9,847 nt of DNA from Anaerobacillus sp. (lineage in GTDB: Bacteria; Bacillota; Bacilli; Bacillales_H; Anaerobacillaceae), in the NCBI GenBank assembly GCA_007120055.1, contig SKOL01000065.1, positions 1 to 9,847 on the forward strand, read 5' to 3'. Numbering within the stretch: position 1 is the stretch's first letter; each line of letters starts with the position of its first letter. The notes under the pieces were generated by a model that was not told the origin of the DNA, did not search any database, and saw nothing but the letters and a program-made list of their open reading frames with translations. Shown here one piece after another: positions 1 through 5,634 of this stretch. Position numbers and translations under genes: made by a program.

Positions 1-280
1 CTTGAAGCCCCGGGTTTATATGACAATCTTTACATTTAATTGAGCTATGAGACGAAGCTTCCCATGTTAGTGCTTGAGGCGTCATCATATGACAACTAGC
101 GCAAAACGTATTGGTAGATGTTGCCTGAACCCCAATCGTTACCGATAAGGCGATACCTATTACAGCTAAGGTTAAGAAAACAGCTATCTTATAACGTTTG
201 ATTTTTTTCCAATAGGAGTCAGTTTCATCATGCTGCAATTCTTGTAATTGTTTTTCTTCTTGCTCATGATCTTTTTTCAC
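1..280 (-). CDS. NapC/NirT-type membrane-anchored multiheme cytochrome c, N-terminal part (cut by window edge)
   Basis: The 93 visible residues have a charged, Glu/Gln-rich cytoplasmic start, one membrane segment (about residues 31-51) and two CXXCH haem sites: CASCH at 60-64 followed by Met-Met, and CKDCH at 83-87. A first haem of the form CXXCHxM just after a single N-terminal anchor is typical of the NapC/NirT/NrfH family of membrane quinol dehydrogenases, which pass electrons from menaquinol to a terminal reductase outside the membrane. The GTG at 280 is preferred over the in-frame GTG at 286, because a GAGGTGA ribosome binding site (288-294) lies 7 nt before the former and only 1 nt before the latter. 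It lies 91 nt downstream of the eight-haem cytochrome on the same strand with no terminator between, so the two are probably cotranscribed. The partner reductase, if any, is outside the window. The family assignment is firm; the specific pathway is not. Confidence 0.85.
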   Translation of the reverse strand, partial: MKKDHEQEEKQLQELQHDETDSYWKKIKRYKIAVFLTLAVIGIALSVTIGVQATSTNTFCASCHMMTPQALTWEASSHSSIKCKDCHINPGLQ

Positions 281-371
281 CTTCACGTCACCTCACATAT
301 TCCTTATCATCTTGTTTTCCGTCCTAATCTTATGAAAAGTTTTTGTTTTTCTGATAGGTCAAAGTTATTTT

Positions 372-1466
372 TTATTCATATCCTGGTATTTCCTCACTAT
401 GACACGTGTAACAAAATAGCGTGTCTCGTGCTACACTCTCTACCAAGCTCATATCAGGTACATAGTTTTCTAGGTTCGATCCGTCCGCTTCTAGTAACTC
501 TGTAATCGATTGAGGTTGCAAGCGCTTCACCCATTTATCTTCTTGATGACAATTAATACATTGGGGAAGTTCATTAAGGGCATTTTTCTTATGATTTTCA
601 TTCCAATCTACTAACTTGTGATTGTTAGGAATAGTGATCTCCATGTGACAAGTTTGACATTCCATCGAAATTTCCACAGCTTTTCCTTCATTACGAATGA
701 CCGTATTTAAAATTTCATTTGAGATTGGAATAGTACCTTCAAAAGCATTAGCCGGAACTGGCACTGTATAATATTTATCAAGCCAAGGTTCATTGCCTTG
801 ATTAACTTGATCGTGACAATCGATACACGTTCCCATGTTTGTTCTAATATATTGTGGCTCTAATAGTTTTTCAGCGTTTTCTTCTGTCCAATAGTCATAT
901 GTATCACTCGTATTTATACCCCGTTCAACCATCTTGCCGTGAGCTACACCGCTATGGCACGTTACACACGCTATTTCTCTATCGATGTGAATATTATGTT
1001 CAACTATTAAATCCCCTGATGCGGTAATGACTCGATTTTCTGAATGACATTGAAGGCATACAACATCTTTTACAGGCTTTGTCGCATAAATCGGGTCAGG
1101 TTGAGTTCTTGTTACGTGATGGTAAACTTCTGTCATCGCTGACACCTTACCTTTGATTGTGTTCGTAAATCCCGGTTCAATATGACAATAAGTACATTTT
1201 ATTTCACTATGTGCCGTTGAAATATGTGACACATATTCTGGTGACATCTCGTGGCACCCTGCGCAAAATGACGTTGTCGACGTCCCAGCTACTGCCCCAT
1301 ACGAAAAGCCAGCAATACCTATAAAAGTGACAATAGAGAAAAATAGTAGTTTCCATTTATTAATAGGATTTCCCCAATCTATGGACCGCCACCGTTCCCA
1401 TAACCTTTTCACATTAAACTTTTCTCTAAATCTTGCGAAACCCTTTTTATCTTTTCCCATATTCAT
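372..1466 (-). CDS. Octahaem NapC/NirT-type membrane-anchored cytochrome c
   Basis: The 364-residue protein has a basic, Trp-rich cytoplasmic N-terminus, one membrane anchor (about residues 40-61, no cleavage site) and an external domain with eight CXXCH sites: CAGCH, CTYCH, CLQCH, CVTCH, CIDCH, CQTCH, CINCH and CYTCH. The first is followed by Glu-Met (CHEM), the usual haem-1 pattern of NapC/NirT quinol dehydrogenases. It is twice the size of the tetrahaem family core, so the C-terminal half may be its own electron conduit or catalytic module. It is closely related along its length to the ten-haem protein at 5635-6879, but stops a few residues after the eighth haem (last site 352-356) and lacks the two terminal haems. 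The ATG at 1466 is chosen because AAGGTGG sits just upstream; ATG 1460 is possible. Expected role (inference): menaquinol oxidation and electron transfer to an unidentified external acceptor. Confidence 0.9.
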   Translation of the reverse strand: MNMGKDKKGFARFREKFNVKRLWERWRSIDWGNPINKWKLLFFSIVTFIGIAGFSYGAVAGTSTTSFCAGCHEMSPEYVSHISTAHSEIKCTYCHIEPGFTNTIKGKVSAMTEVYHHVTRTQPDPIYATKPVKDVVCLQCHSENRVITASGDLIVEHNIHIDREIACVTCHSGVAHGKMVERGINTSDTYDYWTEENAEKLLEPQYIRTNMGTCIDCHDQVNQGNEPWLDKYYTVPVPANAFEGTIPISNEILNTVIRNEGKAVEISMECQTCHMEITIPNNHKLVDWNENHKKNALNELPQCINCHQEDKWVKRLQPQSITELLEADGSNLENYVPDMSLVESVARDTLFCYTCHSEEIPGYE

Positions 1467-1539
1467 TGCCCACCTTTTCCATATTTTCCGCCGTTAGTGG
1501 TTACTTACTAATTATTTTATACTATAAAAATGGAAGATG

Positions 1540-1566
1540 TTGTGAACAATTTGTGAATTGTGTAAT
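1540..1566 (+). promoter_or_regulatory. ResD-like binding box upstream of the octahaem cytochrome
   Basis: On the plus strand the sequence TTGTGAACAATTTGTGAA (1540-1557) fits the published Bacillus subtilis ResD consensus TTGTGAA-N3-TTT-N4-A at every specified position. TTGTGAA recurs at 1551, 11 bp on (one helical turn), and TTGTGTA follows at 1558, giving a tandem array. The block lies 74-100 nt upstream of the octahaem start codon, a normal activator position, and a related block sits at the same distance before the ten-haem gene. ResD is the response regulator of the ResDE system, which activates anaerobic respiratory genes. Binding is inferred. Confidence 0.6.
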
Positions 1567-1670
1567 TTTCTATAAAGTTTTGTCAAGTTTGTTAACTGGG
1601 TCTTTCTTTATATTAATACAACAATCTTATATTCTAAAAAAGGTAAATATGACAGGTTAGTATGAGGTTA

Positions 1671-1708
1671 TTTTGACATTAACAACACAACCATTTATCA
1701 TGTCAAAA
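1671..1708. repeat. Perfect 9-bp inverted repeat
   Basis: TTTTGACAT (1671-1679) and ATGTCAAAA (1700-1708) are perfect inverted copies separated by 20 nt of unrelated sequence. Centre-to-centre spacing is 29 bp, close to three helical turns, so it could be a split operator or a weak hairpin. It lies about 205-240 nt upstream of the octahaem start. No known regulator motif was recognised. Confidence 0.45.
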
Positions 1709-1754
1709 ATTTTAAAAGTAACCAAAACGAAAGATGAATTGTGGTAAATTATGT

Positions 1755-1843
1755 TTTCAATAAAGATATAGTCCGATTAATTCGAAAATCTATTAAAAAC
1801 ACATATTTACACATAATATAACTAGATTTTTGAATAAAGATAT
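1755..1843 (+). repeat. Pair of 15-bp direct repeats
   Basis: TTTCAATAAAGATAT (1755-1769) and TTTGAATAAAGATAT (1829-1843) differ at one position and are 74 bp apart in the intergenic region. The second overlaps a possible plus-strand promoter: TTGAAT at 1830-1835, then TTAAAT at 1854-1859 with an 18-nt spacer. The function is unknown. Confidence 0.4.
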
Positions 1844-1920
1844 GATCGTCGATTTAAATATTTCCCAGTAGACTAAGACATTTTGCTTAATGGGGTGAGG
1901 AAGAAGAGGTGATTCAATAG

Positions 1921-1964
1921 AAAAACGCCTGCGTAGACATAAAGTCTAATTGCAGGCGCTTTTT
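1921..1964. terminator. Hairpin terminator, usable in both directions
   Basis: CGCCTGC (1926-1932) pairs with GCAGGCG (1952-1958), with an inner stem TAGAC (1934-1938)/GTCTA (1944-1948). Runs of five A and five T flank it, so RNA from either strand ends in a U tract. On the minus strand it lies about 90 nt after the small zinc-ribbon gene and probably ends that transcript. On the plus strand it follows a GAGGTG-type site at about 1906. Confidence 0.8.
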
Positions 1965-2051
1965 CTATATAAAAAGTTTAGAATTCTTATTATTAATTCT
2001 TTTATTTGAAATACGAAAGATTAGCCAAGAATATATAAAAAGAAGTAATGA

Positions 2052-2276
2052 CTAATCGACAAATTTTATATATTTAGCTAAAAAACCACTATAACATTCT
2101 GGACATTGATAAGGGATTTTCGTATTACAACCATTTACTATGCTAGGAATATTCTTACCTAAAAAAGCTCTTGTTTGATCGTCCCACCGCTCAATCGAAA
2201 TTTTTTTATCGCAGTGTGGGCATATTGCATGAGTGACATTTTTAACTTTATTTTTTTTTAGTAATATACTGAGCAT
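2052..2276 (-). CDS. Small zinc-ribbon protein, function unknown
   Basis: The 74-residue protein has a basic N-terminus and two knuckle motifs, CPHC (residues 19-22) and CPEC (58-61), a spacing typical of a treble-clef or zinc-ribbon fold binding one Zn. A further Cys at residue 50 is probably not a ligand. No signal peptide or membrane segment is visible, so it is likely cytoplasmic. The ATG at 2276 is chosen because AAGGGG lies 8 nt before it; the frame is open back to a TTG at 2303, but that start would place the ribosome binding site inside the coding region. It is a single-gene unit: a TATAAT lies upstream and a hairpin terminator downstream. The fold is inferred from the cysteine pattern only, and the family was not recognised. 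Confidence 0.7.
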   Translation of the reverse strand: MLSILLKKNKVKNVTHAICPHCDKKISIERWDDQTRAFLGKNIPSIVNGCNTKIPYQCPECYSGFLAKYIKFVD

Positions 2277-2335
2277 GCGAAAATCCCCTTTATGAAAAAT
2301 CAACTTTTCTACTTAATTCGACATATTCTGACTCT

Positions 2336-2364
2336 ATTATACATAATTATAGATCCTTTTAAAA
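2336..2364 (-). promoter_or_regulatory. Probable promoter of the zinc-ribbon gene
   Basis: On the minus strand TATAAT (2336-2341) is a perfect -10, with TTTTAA (2359-2364) as a weak -35 after a 17-nt spacer. It would give a leader of about 55 nt before the ATG at 2276. A second TATAAT lies a few bases further upstream. The rest of the gap up to 2559 contains no gene or clear hairpin. Confidence 0.45.
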
Positions 2365-2559
2365 CGCTTTAGTAGGGAAGAAAGTCGCATTTATCGTTAA
2401 ACCTCAAAAAAACATTCGGGACTTTTGTCATTTTAGAGACCTTTAATCTTCATACAATGATCTTTCCCTTAATTAAAAATTATAAACATGCTACTGATTA
2501 ACTGTGGAAAAAGACACTTAAGTCGAAAAATAAGATGAACAGTGACCTGCGCGCTATTT

Positions 2560-3717
2560 TTACAGTCGTTTTTGTAATTCTCTTCTTGTATTAGGTCCGT
2601 AAATACCATCTACTTCTCGAGGTAAATAAACGGATTGAAAGCGACGTACGCCATCTTCAGTTTGTCGGCCAAAAATTCCGTCTTCAGGACCCACTTTAAA
2701 GTTTACTGCATTCAATGCTTTTTGAAGTTGCTTTACGTTTGCTCCTCGATCACCACGTCGTAAAATTCCACTCGGAAGTTGAATGTTAGTCTTCGATGTT
2801 GAAGTTCCGCTTGAAGATGGTTCAAATGTTGTATATTTACTACCTGCTGAAATCCAATCTAGAGAGCCGACGTCATACAAGCCATTTTGCTTATCATATA
2901 CTTCCAACCTTTGCCCTTTCCTAACTGTACCCGTAATACTCGAGCTAAATGATGCTTCTTTTCTACGGTTTAAATAAGGAACTAAAACGGTTGCATGCCC
3001 AATAACCTTCCTTTTTTTGTCTTGCGAAGGTGTTTTTGGAACAGCTTGCTTTGCTTTTTGTTTCAGGTTAATCGTTTGACCAATCTGCAAGCGGTGCGGT
3101 TCAATTCCAGGGTTTAGTGAAAGGATATCGTCGACGGTAATATTATTTTCCAATGCGATCCTCCAAAGAGTGTCACCTTTTTTTATCGTGTGAGTTTCAC
3201 TCGTCTTCGGCTTCTTCGGTTGTTTATTTTCTAAAATCGAACGCCAATCAAAAACAGGACATTGCTTAAATTCATATCCCGGATAATCACTATGCCCAAG
3301 AGTTCGCTTATAATTCGGTAAATCTTGTTTTAACGCATTTACTAACTCTACTAACGAACGCTGTTGTTCATCCGTTGGAATATCGGTTCGAAAATCACCC
3401 GACAAACAAATTCCTACTGACTGGTTATTAAATTTACCAACATGATACGACCTTAAATTTATGTCGTTACACCATTTAATCGTACCGTCTTTTTCAATTA
3501 CAAAATGATAGCCAATTCCAGGCCAGTCAAGAGAATTGACATGGTATCTGGCATAACCTTCTGCATTACTCCCACCAAGGTCCATTCTCGTTAAAGAATG
3601 ATGAATCGCAATGTCTTCTTTACGATCTTCCCCTACTTGCGGAAAACGTTTAGACGAATGACGCGTTATTGAGTTTCGTACATCTTTGAACTTAGATAAT
3701 GATTTGAATTTCACCAT
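2560..3717 (-). CDS. Modular N-acetylmuramoyl-L-alanine amidase (Amidase_2/PGRP + LysM + SH3 + PG-binding)
   Basis: The 385-residue enzyme should cut the bond between N-acetylmuramic acid and L-alanine in peptidoglycan. Domains in order: Amidase_2/PGRP fold (about 30-160), LysM (about 175-218, starting THTIKKGDTLWRIA), a bacterial SH3-like domain (about 240-305) and a C-terminal PG_binding_1 domain (about 318-385). The T7-lysozyme-type active site is complete: zinc ligands His39 (in IHHS), His142 (LGHSD) and Cys153 (KQCP), plus Tyr70 and Lys151, with the family K-x-C spacing. The architecture resembles phage endolysins and spore or cell-wall lytic enzymes. The ATG at 3717 is used because AAAGGGTG lies just upstream. 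The frame is open back to a TTG at 3816, whose product would begin with a short hydrophobic stretch (LLIIVI) that is a poor signal peptide. Without it there is no export signal, as in many phage lysins. No phage genes are adjacent. Confidence 0.9.
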   Translation of the reverse strand: MVKFKSLSKFKDVRNSITRHSSKRFPQVGEDRKEDIAIHHSLTRMDLGGSNAEGYARYHVNSLDWPGIGYHFVIEKDGTIKWCNDINLRSYHVGKFNNQSVGICLSGDFRTDIPTDEQQRSLVELVNALKQDLPNYKRTLGHSDYPGYEFKQCPVFDWRSILENKQPKKPKTSETHTIKKGDTLWRIALENNITVDDILSLNPGIEPHRLQIGQTINLKQKAKQAVPKTPSQDKKRKVIGHATVLVPYLNRRKEASFSSSITGTVRKGQRLEVYDKQNGLYDVGSLDWISAGSKYTTFEPSSSGTSTSKTNIQLPSGILRRGDRGANVKQLQKALNAVNFKVGPEDGIFGRQTEDGVRRFQSVYLPREVDGIYGPNTRRELQKRL

Positions 3718-3965
3718 TTTCACCCTTTCTATTGAGGCGGCATTGTCGTTTAAATTACTTTTATCCGTAATAACACGCTTTATTGCTTCAAAACATATAA
3801 CGATAATTAGAAGCAACGACCACCATTACGCCCTTTCATCATTTTATGCTATCTTTTTATAAATGCCTTTGCTTATACCTATGAGTCTTTTGAAAACTAC
3901 GTGAAATGCTAACCTTCTACTATATAAATATGACCGAAAACGGTAAAAGGGGATCATGCGTTTAT

Positions 3966-4043
3966 ATGTATATTAATTTTAGAGGCTTGTTCCAAAAATC
4001 ACACGCAAAAACACACATGACGATCTCCCCACACCACACCTAA
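3966..4043 (+). CDS. Possible 25-residue peptide ORF (doubtful)
   Basis: An ATG at 3966 opens 25 codons ending at TAA 4041-4043, inside the AACC-rich tract. A purine-rich AAAAGGGG lies 13 nt or more upstream, further than ideal. The peptide is basic with several His residues and has no recognisable motif. A hairpin with a T run follows at 4083-4113, so a short transcript is conceivable, but coding potential is weak. Confidence 0.15.
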   Translation: MYINFRGLFQKSHAKTHMTISPHHT

Positions 4044-4078
4044 CCAACCAACTAACCACTAACCACCAACCAACCGCC
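4023..4078 (+). repeat. AACC-rich, strand-asymmetric low-complexity tract
   Basis: From 4023 to 4075 the plus strand has no G at all and consists of irregular CCA/AACC units with about ten CC pairs. The complementary strand is therefore a series of GGTT/GGTGG units, a pattern able to form two-layer G-quadruplexes. It lies about 110 nt upstream of the L,D-transpeptidase start. No coding sequence explains it. Confidence 0.6.
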
Positions 4079-4082
4079 TAAC

Positions 4083-4113
4083 AAAAAAGACCTAGCAGTC
4101 TATGTCCTTTTTT
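4083..4113. terminator. Weak hairpin with flanking A and T runs, possible terminator
   Basis: A6 (4083-4088) and T6 (4108-4113) flank a short imperfect stem (GAC with GTC, one bulge), giving a U tract in either direction. No annotated gene reads into it on the plus strand except the doubtful 25-codon ORF. It may end a short RNA from the AACC-rich region or insulate the transpeptidase promoter. Confidence 0.4.
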
Positions 4114-4128
4114 AAAAAAACACGAAAC

Positions 4129-4157
4129 TTTTTCCAATTATTGGAGTCTAATATAAT
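4129..4157 (+). promoter_or_regulatory. Probable promoter of the L,D-transpeptidase gene
   Basis: A perfect TATAAT (4152-4157) is preceded after 17 nt by TTTTTC (4129-4134), a poor -35. It would give a leader of about 20 nt that includes the GGAGG site at 4172-4176. Confidence 0.5.
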
Positions 4158-4184
4158 AACACCCTAGAATTGGAGGTTACTATA

Positions 4185-5366
4185 TTGAAAAAGTTTATAT
4201 TATTTCCATTGTTATTATGTTTTTTAGTCTTACTTTTTCTACCTCTACCGGCATCAGCTGCAGATGGACAATTAATTATCATTAACAAAGCAAGTAATGA
4301 ACTAGCATACTATGAAAATAACAAAGTTAATCGTATTTTCAGTGTAGCTACAGGAAAAAGCCCCTCATTAACACCTGAAGGTAGTTTTATCATCGTCAAC
4401 AAAATTATCAATCGACCGTATTACAAAGATGGAATTCCTGGTGGAGATCCTAGAAATCCACTCGGAGACCGTTGGCTAGGTCTGAATGCCCGCGGAACAT
4501 GGGGAACGACTTATGCGATCCATGGAAATAACAATCCAGCATCCATTGGACGTTACGTTAGTTTAGGATGTATCCGAATGTATGATGATGAAGTTAGATG
4601 GCTGTTTGACCAAGTAAAAGTAAACACACCTGTTATTATTGTCACTTCTTCGAACTCCTTTGATACGATTGCAAAAGCAAATGGGTTAACCGTTACAGCT
4701 TCGGCTAAAGGTTCTGCACCAGCAATTACGAACACTATTTTAAGAATTGGGAGTAGCGGAGAGGAAGTAAAAGAATTACAAGAAACACTGAAAATCTTAG
4801 GCTATGGAATAAGTAACGTTAGCGGGAAGTTTGATGAGGAAACTGAAAAAGCAGTTAAGGACTTCCAAAAGACGAATGAGATTTTAGTGGATGGCATTGT
4901 AGGTCCGCAAACGAAACGAACATTAAGAAATTCACCTCAAAAGGCAAGTGCCGATGCACCTGCTGAAGAAGAAAAAGATCAAGCACCTGCAGAACCTGCA
5001 CCACCTGAAGAGGATAAAACAGATGATGTGAATAAACCTGAGGAAGAAGATAATCAAAAAGAACCTGATAAACCAGCTTCAGACAAAGAGGAAGAAACTC
5101 AACCTAAGTCTCCTGAAGAAGAAGAAAAAGATCAAGAATCTGACAAATCTGATCAACCTAAAGAAGATCAGTTGAAGCAAGACGGCGAAGAAGAACCAGC
5201 CCCCTCTGAAGATCAAACGAAAGAGGAGCCAACAAAGCCAGATGGAGCTGAAGAAATAGAAATAATATCCGAAGAAAAAATGAGAGACATCCATTACAAT
5301 TTAGCAAGGCTAGGTTTCCGGATATCTGCAGTATTGACGCTAATGCTGGAGCTCAACGAACGCTAA
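4185..5366 (+). CDS. Secreted L,D-transpeptidase (YkuD domain) with PG-binding domain and acidic tail
   Basis: The 393-residue protein should form 3-3 cross-links in peptidoglycan, or attach molecules to it, outside the membrane. It has a clear signal peptide (residues 1-25, ending ASA) and a YkuD domain (about 28-153). The catalytic signature is intact: His113 in IHGNN and Cys129 in SLGCIRM. A PG_binding_1 domain follows (about 180-248), then about 110 residues of Pro/Glu/Asp/Lys-rich linker (about 252-360), probably a flexible wall-spanning spacer. The TTG at 4185 is the start because GGAGG (4172-4176) lies 8 nt upstream; an earlier in-frame TTG at 4170 overlaps that site. The last 15 residues look out of frame: residues about 364-378 (IHYNLARLGF) resemble the start of a second PG-binding domain, whose continuation is found in another frame. 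It stands alone, between its own promoter and a strong terminator. Confidence 0.92.
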   Translation: MKKFILFPLLLCFLVLLFLPLPASAADGQLIIINKASNELAYYENNKVNRIFSVATGKSPSLTPEGSFIIVNKIINRPYYKDGIPGGDPRNPLGDRWLGLNARGTWGTTYAIHGNNNPASIGRYVSLGCIRMYDDEVRWLFDQVKVNTPVIIVTSSNSFDTIAKANGLTVTASAKGSAPAITNTILRIGSSGEEVKELQETLKILGYGISNVSGKFDEETEKAVKDFQKTNEILVDGIVGPQTKRTLRNSPQKASADAPAEEEKDQAPAEPAPPEEDKTDDVNKPEEEDNQKEPDKPASDKEEETQPKSPEEEEKDQESDKSDQPKEDQLKQDGEEEPAPSEDQTKEEPTKPDGAEEIEIISEEKMRDIHYNLARLGFRISAVLTLMLELNER

Positions 5367-5434
5367 ATGGACATCGTTCATCATTTTCCGGGAAATTATT
5401 AATCAAAATATTGTCTTACTACGATTTCTTATGA
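5276..5434 (+). pseudogene. Likely frameshifted second PG-binding domain at the transpeptidase C-terminus
   Basis: In the annotated frame the protein reads ...MRDIHYNLARLGFRIS and then an unrelated hydrophobic tail to the stop at 5366. Switching frame at 5321 gives DICSIDANAGAQRTL, which continues the repeat the way PG_binding_1 domains do (LxxLGFDI..xDGxxGxxTxxAL), and stays open to TGA at 5432-5434. A loss of one base (or gain of two) near 5315-5321, in TTTCCGG, would explain it. The restored domain would still be short, so it may be decaying or carry a second lesion. A sequencing error is also possible. Confidence 0.5.
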
Positions 5435-5487
5435 CGAAATCGTAACCTTTATATATACTTCGACAAATTCACTAATAAATTTTAAAA

Positions 5488-5539
5488 AATAAAACGGAAG
5501 GAAACCTTTATTCCCGACAAAGGTCCCTTCCGTTTTATT
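5488..5539. terminator. Strong bidirectional terminator between convergent genes
   Basis: AATAAAACGGAAGG (5488-5501) pairs perfectly over 14 bp with its inverted copy (5526-5539), and an inner stem ACCTTT (5504-5509)/AAAGGT (5519-5524) extends it. A and T runs in the stem allow termination from both sides. It ends the L,D-transpeptidase transcript and backs up the terminator of the convergent ten-haem gene. Confidence 0.9.
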
Positions 5540-5570
5540 AATGATCGACAAATGATGTGCGTGAAAAGCT

Positions 5571-5610
5571 AAAAAAGCCCCTGTGACACATCACCAAAGT
5601 GCCACAGGCC
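5571..5610 (-). terminator. Terminator of the ten-haem cytochrome gene
   Basis: Read on the minus strand, CCTGTG (5603-5608) pairs with CACAGG (5580-5585), with CA/TG inside the loop side, and six T follow (5571-5576). It lies 25-64 nt after the stop codon of the cytochrome gene. Confidence 0.75.
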
Positions 5611-5634
5611 TCACCTGATCTCCAATTCCATTGT

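Larger units (their letters stand above)
1467..2051. other. 585-base intergenic region, no convincing gene
   Basis: No ORF here has a ribosome binding site with plausible coding content. The region is very AT-rich and holds the promoter side of the octahaem gene (about 1500-1570), a ResD-like box, a perfect 9-bp dyad, a pair of direct repeats and a hairpin terminator, each listed separately. A possible octahaem promoter on the minus strand is TATAGT at 1517-1522 with TTGTTC 17 nt upstream (1540-1545), which overlaps the ResD-like box. The -35 is poor, as would be expected of an activated promoter. Confidence 0.6.
3718..4184. other. 467-base intergenic region between divergent cell-wall genes
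   Basis: This gap separates the amidase from the L,D-transpeptidase. It contains a possible 12-codon upstream ORF before the amidase (3788-3826, minus), a possible 25-codon ORF (3966-4043, plus), an AACC-rich tract, a weak hairpin with flanking A/T runs and the transpeptidase promoter. No larger gene is visible. AAAAGGGGATC at about 3946-3956 looks like a ribosome binding site, but the ATG just after it (3956) opens only a 6-codon frame. Confidence 0.5.

Noticed and set aside
5079..5294. Minus-strand ORF opposite the acidic linker, hydrophobic and Phe/Arg-rich
   Set aside because: It is the mirror image of GAA/GAT-rich codons of the transpeptidase linker and has no ribosome binding site.
5581..5595. 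FNR-like TGTGA...TCAC in the 3' region of the ten-haem gene
   Set aside because: The spacer is 4 instead of 6 and it lies inside a terminator stem downstream of genes.
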